Shown: positions 1 through 6,816 of the stretch, in pieces
How positions within the stretch are numbered: the first letter of the stretch is position 1
Layout: the number at the start of each line of letters is the position of its first letter
Assembly (NCBI GenBank): GCA_964415175.1
Contig: CAYPYG010000042.1
Span: 1 to 18,948, forward strand
Direction of reading: 5' to 3'
Source of the DNA: UBA2231 sp964415175
Lineage (GTDB): Bacteria; Elusimicrobiota; Elusimicrobia; Elusimicrobiales; UBA9959
DNA length: 18,948 nt
Program-made: the position numbers and the translations under genes
The notes under the pieces: model-generated
Database searches by the model: none
What the model was told of the DNA's origin: nothing
Seen by the model: only the letters and a program-made list of their open reading frames with translations

Positions 1-900
<900 letters not shown>

Positions 901-980
901 AATCCGCAGACAGCTCATAGCAAACATCGCTATTTACCATTAGCAGTTCACGGAGCGCTCTATTGGCTCTTACTTTCATT

Positions 981-1002
981 GCACTGTTCTTTCGAACGGT
1001 GC
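981..1002 (-). other. pre-16S leader hairpin with GAAA tetraloop
   Basis: On the transcribed minus strand this reads as a stem of two 9-nt arms (GCACCGTTC and GAACAGTGC) closed by a GAAA loop, a GNRA tetraloop, with one C/A mismatch. It lies about 80 nt before the mature 16S 5' end. It could be a folding or processing element of the precursor. That role is inferred from position and structure only. Confidence 0.55.
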
Positions 1003-1106
1003 AAGGTTTTAACACCATTGGTTTTTTTTAATACACCATTCAACGAAGTCTCAGTTTCCGTCCCGACCTCCGACCGGCTCGCGCCGCTCTGCGGTCGGGC
1101 TTTCCG

Positions 1107-1123
1107 CTGAAGCTCCGCTTCAG
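1107..1123 (-). other. small hairpin in rRNA leader
   Basis: Perfect 7-bp inverted repeat (CTGAAGC / GCTTCAG) with a 3-nt loop, lying between boxA and the 16S gene. No poly-T follows on the minus strand, so it is unlikely to be a terminator. It is probably part of the leader fold. Confidence 0.45.
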
Positions 1124-1143
1124 GGTGCCCATTCATACATAAT

Positions 1144-1156
1144 TTTTCAGAGAACA
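1144..1156 (-). promoter_or_regulatory. rRNA antitermination boxA
   Basis: The minus strand reads TGTTCTCTGAAAA, a close match to the bacterial rRNA leader boxA (TGTTCTTTGAAAA type), the RNA site bound by NusB/NusE (S10) for antitermination. It lies about 70 nt downstream of the inferred P2 start and about 245 nt upstream of the 16S 5' end, as expected for an rrn leader. Confidence 0.8.
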
Positions 1157-1172
1157 AACCCTTTCCTGTTTT

Positions 1173-1189
1173 CGTACTTCACAGGTACG
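1173..1189 (-). promoter_or_regulatory. boxB-like hairpin upstream of boxA
   Basis: Inverted repeat CGTAC / GTACG with a 7-nt loop, 16 nt upstream of boxA on the minus strand. In rrn leaders a boxB hairpin precedes boxA, so order and spacing fit. The stem is only 5 bp, so the assignment rests mainly on position. Confidence 0.5.
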
Positions 1190-1231
1190 GGTGATTTGGC
1201 TTGTCGCAGCGTTAACCGCGACTGTGTTTAT

Positions 1232-1261
1232 ATCTTACCAAAACCGGGCGAATCTTGTCAA
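1232..1261 (-). promoter_or_regulatory. rRNA promoter P2
   Basis: On the minus strand a perfect -35 TTGACA (1256-1261) and a -10 TAAGAT (1232-1237) are separated by 18 nt. Predicted start is near 1225, upstream of boxB/boxA and the 16S gene. It is the proximal of two tandem promoters. Confidence 0.7.
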
Positions 1262-1292
1262 CTGTTTTTTTCTCGTCGGAGAAACCGTCTTG

Positions 1293-1310
1293 TTGAAGCT
1301 GACGCTTCAA
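1293..1310. repeat. inverted repeat between rRNA P1 and P2
   Basis: Perfect 7-bp arms (TTGAAGC / GCTTCAA) with a 4-nt loop. On the plus strand they are followed by GG and T-rich sequence (TTTTTTATTTTTTT), which resembles a Rho-independent terminator against antisense transcription. On the minus (rRNA) strand the A-run precedes the hairpin, so it should not stop rRNA transcription from P1. Confidence 0.45.
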
Positions 1311-1401
1311 GGTTTTTTATTTTTTTGTGGCGCGTTTCCTGCGCCGTTTTGAAAGATCGAGACCGCCCGTTTTCGGTACTGCGGTTTCCGACAACACGGA
1401 T

Positions 1402-1429
1402 ATTATAGCAAAAAATTTTTTCCTGTCAA
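1402..1429 (-). promoter_or_regulatory. rRNA promoter P1 with extended -10
   Basis: On the minus strand a consensus -35 TTGACA (1424-1429) and a consensus -10 TATAAT (1402-1407) are separated by 16 nt. TGC directly before the -10 gives an extended -10. A/T-rich sequence further upstream could act as an UP element. Predicted start is near 1395. This is the strongest promoter I see here, as expected for a stable-RNA operon. Confidence 0.85.
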
Positions 1430-1450
1430 ACGTTCATGAAAAACTTTTTC

Positions 1451-1517
1451 CCCGGTCCCCGGGCGCCGCGGCGCCGTGAGCTCCGGTACGACGCGGGACC
1501 GGAGCGGGGCGGCCGCC
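1451..1517. repeat. cluster of GC-rich dyads upstream of the rRNA promoter
   Basis: A 14-bp perfect palindrome (GGCGCCGCGGCGCC, 1462-1475), a 7-bp inverted repeat CTCCGGT / ACCGGAG (1481-1487 and 1498-1504) and a 10-bp palindrome GGCGGCCGCC near 1508-1517 follow one another between the TPR gene and rRNA P1. None has a convincing T-tract. They may block read-through into the rRNA operon or bind protein; neither is shown. The rest of the 1430-1591 gap holds nothing else I recognise. Confidence 0.45.
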
Positions 1518-1591
1518 TGGTACCGCCCGACAGCTCCGCGCAGGTTCCCGTCGCGGTTCTCCACGGAATATTCTTTGAGGAGAGATAATAT

Positions 1592-1622
1592 ATTATATTT
1601 ATAAATTATTTATAAATATAAT
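1592..1622. repeat. AT-only perfect inverted repeat at the TPR gene stop codon
   Basis: Two perfect 14-bp arms (ATTATATTTATAAA at 1592-1605 and its complement at 1609-1622) flank 3 nt. Every base is A or T, in a GC-rich chromosome, and the right arm touches the TAA stop of the minus-strand TPR gene. It may form a weak terminator hairpin for that gene or a cruciform or protein site upstream of the rRNA promoter. Function is inferred. Confidence 0.6.
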
Positions 1623-2395
1623 TATTGGGAAAGTTTTTCAAAGAACTTTTTGGGCCTGCAGCCCTTGGGGGCCATGCCTTTCAGGGCCATCTCTCGGCAG
1701 ACATCCCCGCGGGCCACGAGGTCCGCGTAGCTTCTGTCCGGGCAAAGCTCGAAAAATTTAGCGTAATCGGCGGCGGCCTCTTTCAGCTGGCCGCTCTCGG
1801 AACGGATCTCGCCGCGGCCCTGGTAGGAATAGGCGTCCTCCGGGTCCAGCGACAGGCGCTCCCCGAAATCCAGGAAAGCGTCGGCGTTGTAGGCGTCGCG
1901 CTCGGGGCCGGAAGCCTGCCGCGCCAGAAGGCGGCGCACGAGGGCCCTCTGGTAAAGCGCGTACCCTTTCTCGAGACCGCGATCCAGGCTCACCGAGGCC
2001 GTCAGGTCGTCCACGGCCTCCGGGTAGCGGCGCATGTTCTTGTAAGCCGTCCCGCGTTTAAGATAGGCTTCGGCCGAAGAACTGCTGATGGAGATCTCCT
2101 CCGTGAAGACGGCGGCGGCTTTGTCGGGATGCAGCATCATGAAGCTGGTCCAGGTAAGACCGCGGCCCGTCGCTTTATTGAAGGCCGGCAGCGCTTTTTT
2201 CCGGAGGAGCTTAGCCTCCTCCGACGGGGAAAGCTTCTTCCTGGCGGCTTCGGCCGCGGCCGCGTCCCGCAGTTCCCCCAGGAAAGCGGAGAATTCGGCG
2301 GGGTCGGACAGGTCCCTTACCGAAGGCACGGGCACCTGCGCCGATACCGCGGCCGGGAAAAGAACGAGCGAGGCGGAAAGAACTATATTTAGCAT
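1622..2395 (-). CDS. exported tetratricopeptide-repeat protein
   Basis: About 257 residues from the ATG at 2395. This start gives a clean signal peptide (MLNIVLSASLVLFPAAVSAQ, likely cut after residue 20 or so) and an AGAGGG ribosome site just upstream. The longer frame to 2458 would run into the divergent POT gene and bury the signal. A charged Ala/Lys-rich helical part (30-75) precedes about three TPR-like helix pairs (about 107-140, 143-185, 187-220), with typical Tyr/Ala/Gly positions and 'SLDPEDAYSYQGRGE'. The C-terminus is basic with three Cys. TPRs mediate protein-protein contacts, so this is probably a periplasmic or lipid-free exported adaptor. No enzyme motif is seen. It is divergent from the peptide transporter and probably shares a bidirectional promoter region. 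Specific role unknown. Confidence 0.85.
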   Translation of the reverse strand: MLNIVLSASLVLFPAAVSAQVPVPSVRDLSDPAEFSAFLGELRDAAAAEAARKKLSPSEEAKLLRKKALPAFNKATGRGLTWTSFMMLHPDKAAAVFTEEISISSSSAEAYLKRGTAYKNMRRYPEAVDDLTASVSLDRGLEKGYALYQRALVRRLLARQASGPERDAYNADAFLDFGERLSLDPEDAYSYQGRGEIRSESGQLKEAAADYAKFFELCPDRSYADLVARGDVCREMALKGMAPKGCRPKKFFEKLSQ

Positions 2396-2450
2396 AACCC
2401 TCTGAAAATTTATATTATCTACCGTAATATTATACCGCTTACGGAGACAT
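2396..2450. promoter_or_regulatory. divergent promoter region, TPR gene / POT transporter
   Basis: A 55-bp AT-rich gap between two start codons. The minus strand has TATAAT (2429-2434) about 34 nt before the TPR start and GATAAT (2414-2419) closer in. The plus strand has TATTAT (2428-2433) ahead of the POT start. Ribosome sites are AGAGGG (minus, 2398-2403) and GGAG (plus, 2443-2446). An inverted repeat CCGTAA / TTACGG (2422-2427, 2439-2444) overlaps the POT ribosome site. No good -35 is visible for either direction. Confidence 0.6.
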
Positions 2451-3902
2451 ATGAGCATTCATAAGAACCAGCCAAAAGGACTTTTCCTCCTCTTCTTCGT
2501 GGAGATGTGGGAAAGGTTCTCCTACTACGGCATGCGCGCGCTGCTGGTGCTGTACATGGTCAAGGCGCTGCAGTTCAGCACCGAAAAAGCAGGCCATGTC
2601 TACGGCTGGTACACCGGCCTGGTATACCTCACACCGCTGCTGGGCGGCTACATAGCCGACCGCTACATGGGTCAGCGCAAAGCGATAGTAGTGGGCGGCA
2701 CGCTCATGGCCCTCGGCCATTTCGCGATGGCTTTCCCCCCGATACCGTTCTTCTTCGGCGCCATGATACTGCTGATACTGGGCAACGGTTTCTTCAAGCC
2801 CAATATCTCCACCGTGGTCGGCTCGCTCTACGAAGAGAACGACCCGCGGCGCGACGGCGGCTTCACTATCTTCTACATGGGCATAAACGTCGGCGCCTTC
2901 TTCTCGCCGCTGATCTGCAGCACCCTAGGCGAGAAGGTCGGCTGGCACTGGGGCTTCGGCGCCGCGGGCGTAGGAATGGTCATAGGCCTGGCGATGTACC
3001 TCTGGGGGCAAAAGGCGCTGCTGGGAGAGAAGTGCATGAAACCCGCCGCGCCCCAGAGGGATTACTGGGTGCCGATAACTCTCGTCGCCGTAGTAATTTT
3101 CCTCCTGATAGCCAGCGCCTTCCAGGTGAACGGGCTGGACATAAAAGGCATGGTCCCCCGGTGGGTATACGGCACCGCGGCCCTCCTGGTGGCCATAGGC
3201 CTGGCTTACGCCTACGCCTCCAAGCCGGAGAAATCCACGCTTACCCACGTCGAGAAGCAGCGGCTCGCCGTGATCTTCATCATGGTGTTCTTCACCATCT
3301 TCTTCTGGTCCGCCTTCGAACAGGCCGGCAGCTCGCTGACGCTGTTCGCCGACCGGGAGACGAACAGGTGGATAGAGCTCTTCGGCTGGCGCTGGGAAAT
3401 GCCCGCCGGTTATTTCCAGTCGCTCAACCCGCTGTTCATAGTGCTGCTCGCTCCTTTCTTCTCCAACATGTGGATAAAGCTGGCGGAAAAAGGAAAAGAA
3501 CCGTCCAGCCCCATCAAGTTCGCGATGGGCCTCGGCCTCCTGGCCTTCGGTTTCGTGATCCTGATAGCGGCCGCGGCGGCCTATCAGCAGAGCGGGCCGG
3601 TCAGCGTGTTCTGGCTGGTCGGAGCCTACTTCTTCCACACGCTGGGCGAACTCTGCCTCTCCCCCGTCGGCCTGTCGCTGGTGACCAAACTGGCGCCGGT
3701 ACAGTTCGGCTCGCTGATGATGGGCGTCTGGTTCCTCTCCAGCGTGGCGGCCGGCTTCGTGGGCGGCGCCTTCGCCGGCAACTACGACGCCATAGACCAC
3801 GTGCGTTTCTTCATGATCCCGACGGCGACGGCCGCGGGCGCGGCGCTGGTGCTGATACTGATAACGCCCAAACTGCGCAAGTGGATGCACGGCGTGCATT
3901 GA
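2451..3902 (+). CDS. POT-family proton-coupled oligopeptide transporter
   Basis: 483 residues, the usual length for bacterial POT (PTR2/DtpT-like) proteins, which import di- and tripeptides with protons across the inner membrane. The family fingerprint ExxERFxYYG is intact at residues 18-27 (EMWERFSYYG). 'GNGFFKPNISTVVGSLY' (111-127) and 'FYMGINVGAF' (141-150) match the conserved TM4-TM5 region. About 12-14 hydrophobic segments are visible. The start is fixed by GGAG 4 nt before the ATG and the immediate ExxER motif. The gene is monocistronic, ending at a strong bidirectional terminator. Isoleucine is mostly coded by ATA. The family call is firm; the substrate range within POT (di/tripeptide versus other) cannot be told from sequence alone. 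Confidence 0.95.
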   Translation: MSIHKNQPKGLFLLFFVEMWERFSYYGMRALLVLYMVKALQFSTEKAGHVYGWYTGLVYLTPLLGGYIADRYMGQRKAIVVGGTLMALGHFAMAFPPIPFFFGAMILLILGNGFFKPNISTVVGSLYEENDPRRDGGFTIFYMGINVGAFFSPLICSTLGEKVGWHWGFGAAGVGMVIGLAMYLWGQKALLGEKCMKPAAPQRDYWVPITLVAVVIFLLIASAFQVNGLDIKGMVPRWVYGTAALLVAIGLAYAYASKPEKSTLTHVEKQRLAVIFIMVFFTIFFWSAFEQAGSSLTLFADRETNRWIELFGWRWEMPAGYFQSLNPLFIVLLAPFFSNMWIKLAEKGKEPSSPIKFAMGLGLLAFGFVILIAAAAAYQQSGPVSVFWLVGAYFFHTLGELCLSPVGLSLVTKLAPVQFGSLMMGVWFLSSVAAGFVGGAFAGNYDAIDHVRFFMIPTATAAGAALVLILITPKLRKWMHGVH

Positions 3903-3920
3903 ACGCGGAAAACCGCAAAA

Positions 3921-3957
3921 GAGAAAGCCCGGGCACGGTCCCGGGCTTTCTCTTTTT
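3921..3957. terminator. bidirectional Rho-independent terminator
   Basis: Perfect 13-bp stem (GAGAAAGCCCGGG / CCCGGGCTTTCTC, 3921-3933 and 3940-3952), 6-nt loop, then TTTTT on the plus strand. The flanking A-run gives TTTT on the minus strand. It lies between the convergent POT and outer-membrane protein genes and can end both. Confidence 0.92.
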
Positions 3958-3969
3958 CGCCGGCAAAAT

Positions 3970-4692
3970 TCAGAAAGTGCGGACTACCGAGGCGCTGAGG
4001 CCCAGGCCGTGGAACTGCGGGGCGCGGCCCGAGAAGGACCTGTAGCCTTCCGCGACGACGTTGGCGCGCCAGTTGGAATCGGGGAACTGCCACTCGTACC
4101 CGAGGCCCAGGTTCCAGGCTTCGCGCCAGCCCAGGAGGGGTTCGTCGAACTCGGCTTTGCGGGCCCCGTAGAAGTTGTGAAGCGAGACCCCGCCCCTGAC
4201 CAGCATATACCGCGTATGCGGAGTGCCCAGCGGTATCAGCGCCAGCTCTATCCCCGCCGGTATCTCCAGGTGGGAGAGCCGGGCTTCCGAGCCGTTCAGC
4301 TTCACCTGCGAATAACGGCCGTACCTGACGCCCGCATAATACCTCACCCAGGAAAAGAGATGTCCTCCCACCAGCAGCCGCGGACCGAAGCCCGAGGCTT
4401 CGTCGGAAACTTTGGCCGACGAATCGTCCGTGGAAAGCGATTCCGCCGAGAAGCCCAGCGCCGCGTAACGCGCCTTGCGGACCCGCGCGGCCGCCGCCGC
4501 CCGGCCGGAGGCGGCCTGGGCCCTGACCTGTCCCTGCGGCACGGGCGCCTGGTCTGAGCGTATATATCTAAGGAATTCCTGCTTCTCTTTCTCTGTCCAG
4601 GCCGCCTGCGATCCCAGGTCGGGCAGTTTCTGCGCTCCCGCCGCGCAGGGAAGCAGGAAAAGCAGGCCGATCAGCAGCGGGGATGATTTCAC
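3970..4692 (-). CDS. outer-membrane beta-barrel protein
   Basis: 240 residues from a GTG at 4692, the only start that includes the signal peptide (MKSSPLLIGLLFLLPCAAGAQ). Residues about 22-85 form a charged, Ala-rich linker. From about 100 the sequence alternates polar and hydrophobic residues in short strands (for example 'LLVGGHLFSWVRYYAGVRYG', then several more) and ends in Val-Arg-Thr-Phe. A terminal Phe with alternating strands is the classical outer-membrane barrel signature recognised by BamA, so an 8- to 10-strand barrel is likely. No named family is recognised. The GTG lacks a Shine-Dalgarno and lies directly after TATAAT, suggesting a leaderless message. It is divergent from an NlpC/P60 hydrolase, a plausible envelope partner. 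Confidence 0.8.
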   Translation of the reverse strand: MKSSPLLIGLLFLLPCAAGAQKLPDLGSQAAWTEKEKQEFLRYIRSDQAPVPQGQVRAQAASGRAAAAARVRKARYAALGFSAESLSTDDSSAKVSDEASGFGPRLLVGGHLFSWVRYYAGVRYGRYSQVKLNGSEARLSHLEIPAGIELALIPLGTPHTRYMLVRGGVSLHNFYGARKAEFDEPLLGWREAWNLGLGYEWQFPDSNWRANVVAEGYRSFSGRAPQFHGLGLSASVVRTF

Positions 4693-4718
4693 GCGGGAAA
4701 TTATATTATATTAGCCTT
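4693..4718. promoter_or_regulatory. divergent overlapping promoter, likely leaderless on both sides
   Basis: Only 26 bp separate the two start codons. The core is an ATTATATTATATTA tract (4700-4713). Minus strand: TATAAT at 4700-4705, predicted start near 4693, GTG at 4692. Plus strand: TATATT at 4707-4712, predicted start near 4719, which is the A of the ATG. Neither start codon has a Shine-Dalgarno. The -35 elements, if any, would lie inside the opposite genes and are weak. Confidence 0.6.
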
Positions 4719-5177
4719 ATGCGGTATATCTTCCCAGTCCTCCTGGCCGCCGCCTGCGCGCTGCCTTCGCCCGCCGGGGCGAGGTCCATCGCCCAGGCCC
4801 GGTCCGAGGTCGTGGACGCGACGATGGTCTACCTGAACACGCCCTACCTCTGGGGCGGCATGCATCCGGACACCGGCATGGACTGCTCCGCCTTCGTGAA
4901 GCTGGTCTATGCCCGGGCCGGACTTGACCTGCCGCGCGTTTCGCGCGACCAGTTCAAAACGGCCGGCAGGCTCCCCCCGGACGGCGTGCTGCCCGGCGAC
5001 ATCATTTTCTTCGCCATGAAAAATCCCGGCACGGCCAAAGTGGACCATGTCGGGATATACGCCGGAAAAGGTTTCTTCGTCCACGCCTCTTTCACCAACG
5101 GCGTGCACATCGACTCCGTACAGAACCCCTACTACTACGCCCGCCTCGTCGCGGTTCGCAAGCACCCGGGCTTCTAG
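4719..5177 (+). CDS. secreted NlpC/P60-family cysteine hydrolase
   Basis: 152 residues from the ATG at 4719, chosen because it begins the signal peptide (MRYIFPVLLAAACALPSPAGA). The frame-extending ATG at 4683 would lie inside the divergent gene. The NlpC/P60 catalytic domain fills the mature protein: 'YLWGG' (43-47), nucleophile Cys56 in 'GMDCSAFV', 'LPGDIIFF' (91-98), catalytic His110 in 'DHVGIY', and third residue His122 in 'FVHAS'. The family cuts gamma-D-glutamyl-diaminopimelate or related bonds in peptidoglycan stem peptides. No SH3b or LysM targeting domain is present, so this is a minimal single-domain enzyme in the periplasm or outside. It ends 21 bp from the convergent serS, with no clear terminator between. 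Confidence 0.92.
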   Translation: MRYIFPVLLAAACALPSPAGARSIAQARSEVVDATMVYLNTPYLWGGMHPDTGMDCSAFVKLVYARAGLDLPRVSRDQFKTAGRLPPDGVLPGDIIFFAMKNPGTAKVDHVGIYAGKGFFVHASFTNGVHIDSVQNPYYYARLVAVRKHPGF

Positions 5178-5198
5178 GCCCCGGAGGCCGCCGGACCG

Positions 5199-6473
5199 TC
5201 AGGCGGAAATGACGGACTTCCCGCCCATGTACTTCCGCAGCGCTTCGGGGACGGCGACGCTGCCGTCGGCCCGCTGATTGTTCTCCAGCAGCTGGATCAG
5301 GATCCTCGGCGTCGCGACGGCCGTGTTGTTCAGCGAGTGAACGAACCGGAGCTTGCCGTCGGGGCCGCGGTAGCGGATATTGAGGCGCCGGGCCTGGAAA
5401 TCGTGGAAATAGGAAGCGGAATGCGTTTCCCCGTATTTCCCTTTCGAAGGCATCCAGGCCTCGATGTCGTACTTCTTGACCTGCCCCAGCCCCAGGTCGC
5501 CGCCGCAATTGACCACGACCCGGTAGGGGATGCCGAGCTCACGCAGGAGTTCCTCGGCGTTGGAGAGCAGTTCCTCGTGATGCTTCACGCTGGTCTCGTG
5601 CGACGCTTCGCACAATATGACCTGCTCGAACTTCATGAACTCGTGGACCCGGTAGAGCCCCTTGGTGTCCTTGCTGTAGCTGCCGGCCTCGCGCCTGAAC
5701 GCCGGGGAAAAAGCCAGGACCTTCTTCGGCAGGTCTTCCGCCGCCAGCACCTTGTCGGCGAAATAGCCCATCGCCGCCACTTCGGCGGTCCCGGCCAGAT
5801 AGTCCGAGTCCTGGGTCCTGTAAAGATCGTCCTCGCCCTGCGGCAGGAAGCCGGTGCCCAGCAGCGATTCGCGGCGCACCAGGGAAGGGGCTATCATCAT
5901 CGAATAGTCGGGATGCCGCGCCCTGAAAAGATCGGCCGTCAACTGCCAGACGGCCAGTTCCAGCTCGGCCCCTTCGTTCTTCAGGAAGTAGCCCCGGAAG
6001 CCCGCCACCTTGGCGCCGGTCTCGAAATCGGCCAGGTCCAGCTTCTCCATCAGCTCGATATGGTCTTTGGGCTTGAAATCGAACCTGGGGACCTCTCCCC
6101 ACGTCCGCAGCTGCACGTTCTCCGCGTCGGTGGCGCCTTCCGGCACGGAAAGGTCCGGGACATTGGGGACGCGGAGCATGAGCGCGTGCCATTCGGCCAT
6201 CGTCTCCTTGAGCTTCTCCTCCTCCTTCAGGAGGCGCTCCTTCAGCGCTTTCATGCCGGAGATGACTTCCGCCTTCTCCGCTTTGTCCTTTATCTGCGGC
6301 AGCCTCAGGGAGACCTCGTTCTGCTCGGCGCGCATTTTTTCTATCACAGCCAGGAGCTCCCTCCTGCGGTCGTCGGCCGCGAGCAGCGGCGCGGGGTCGA
6401 AATCCAGGCGCTTCTTCTTAGCGCCGGCGAGCACGAGGTCCTTGTTCTCTCTTATGAATTTTATGTCCAGCAT
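5199..6473 (-). CDS. serS: serine--tRNA ligase (seryl-tRNA synthetase)
   Basis: 424 residues, normal for bacterial SerRS, which charges tRNA-Ser (and tRNA-Sec) in the cytoplasm. The N-terminus is the conserved 'MLDIKFIREN' followed by the long antiparallel coiled-coil arm (about 35-100) that grips the tRNA variable arm. The class II core includes 'GTAEVA' (228-233), which contacts serine, motif 2 'SPAFRREAG' (256-264) with 'YRVHEFMKFEQV' after it, and motif 3 near 386-409 ('NNTAVATPRIL', then 'ENNQ'). The product looks complete. The ATG at 6473 is fixed by the family N-terminus, although no strong Shine-Dalgarno precedes it. A 40-nt extended hairpin lies 24 nt upstream. No T-box signature is visible. 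Confidence 0.98.
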   Translation of the reverse strand: MLDIKFIRENKDLVLAGAKKKRLDFDPAPLLAADDRRRELLAVIEKMRAEQNEVSLRLPQIKDKAEKAEVISGMKALKERLLKEEEKLKETMAEWHALMLRVPNVPDLSVPEGATDAENVQLRTWGEVPRFDFKPKDHIELMEKLDLADFETGAKVAGFRGYFLKNEGAELELAVWQLTADLFRARHPDYSMMIAPSLVRRESLLGTGFLPQGEDDLYRTQDSDYLAGTAEVAAMGYFADKVLAAEDLPKKVLAFSPAFRREAGSYSKDTKGLYRVHEFMKFEQVILCEASHETSVKHHEELLSNAEELLRELGIPYRVVVNCGGDLGLGQVKKYDIEAWMPSKGKYGETHSASYFHDFQARRLNIRYRGPDGKLRFVHSLNNTAVATPRILIQLLENNQRADGSVAVPEALRKYMGGKSVISA

Positions 6474-6496
6474 GGGTATCCAGAACGCCTAAGATA

Positions 6497-6536
6497 CGGC
6501 GGTTCCGGGCCGGACACGGTGTCCGGGGGAACGCCG
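6497..6536 (-). promoter_or_regulatory. long hairpin upstream of serS
   Basis: Core palindrome CCGGACAC-G-GTGTCCGG (6510-6526), extended after a small internal loop by TTCC/GGAA (6503-6506, 6528-6531) and, past one bulge, CGGCG/CGCCG (6497-6501, 6532-6536). That is about 17 bp in all. A possible -10 (TATCTT on the minus strand, 6491-6496) lies between it and the serS start. It could be an operator over the serS promoter or a leader hairpin. It has no T-tract for termination. Confidence 0.55.
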
Positions 6537-6587
6537 GATTCATGGTAGCAAATGAGCGGCTCGGCCAGAAAGCGGCGGCCCGGCGGG

Positions 6588-6628
6588 AGCGGGCTCAGAC
6601 AGGCAGGACTTCCCTGGCCGCGGCGCGG
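6588..6628 (-). repeat. 41-nt repeat, copy 1 (relic of a gene 3' end)
   Basis: Identical to 10709-10749 except one base (G at 6598 versus T). In the second copy this segment is the last codons and stop of the EamA gene (RAAAREVLPV, TGA). Here the same minus-strand frame gives the same peptide and the same stop, the one change being GTC for GTA (both Val). The frame upstream does not match EamA and has no start I can support. The rest of the serS-GT-C gap (6537-6816) holds no gene, tRNA or terminator that I can see, apart from a promoter at its right end. Confidence 0.8.
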
Positions 6629-6772
6629 GACACGGGTGATCGGCCGCGTGGAAGCCGCCCGCCCGCCGCTGTAGATCTTTCCCTCAGCGAACTTTCATGC
6701 AGGCGCGGCCGATACCGGCCCTCAAGCCCGCCGGACATGCGGGTTCATTTCAAATATCGTAAGATGATGACG

Positions 6773-6816
6773 CCGGACATCCCTGGTTGCGTCCGGGTTA
6801 GATATAAAAGCGCTTT
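6773..6816 (+). promoter_or_regulatory. candidate promoter of the GT-C gene
   Basis: TATAAA (6803-6808, within TAGATATAAA) lies 8 nt before the ATG at 6817, with no Shine-Dalgarno between, so the message may start at or near the ATG. An inverted repeat CCGGAC / GTCCGG (6773-6778, 6791-6796) sits over the place where a -35 would be and could be an operator. No good -35 is seen. Confidence 0.4.

Noticed and set aside
2507..4045. 512-codon plus-strand ORF overlapping the POT gene
   Set aside because: It is the +2 frame of the transporter and runs through the terminator at 3921-3957. Its Arg-rich low-complexity product is a frame artefact.
6474..6540. T-box riboswitch ahead of serS
   Set aside because: T-box leaders are common for aminoacyl-tRNA synthetase genes, but I find no T-box core (TGGNACCGCG type) nor a long specifier stem; only the hairpin is present.
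5337..6548. 403-codon plus-strand ORF
   Set aside because: Fully antisense to serS, whose family motifs are intact. The translation is rich in His/Arg/Pro/Gly without domains, as expected of a shadow in GC-rich DNA.
6541..6816. tRNA or small RNA gene in the serS-GT-C gap
   Set aside because: A GGTTCATTTC stretch near 6741 resembles a T-arm but there is no matching acceptor or anticodon stem, and no terminator.
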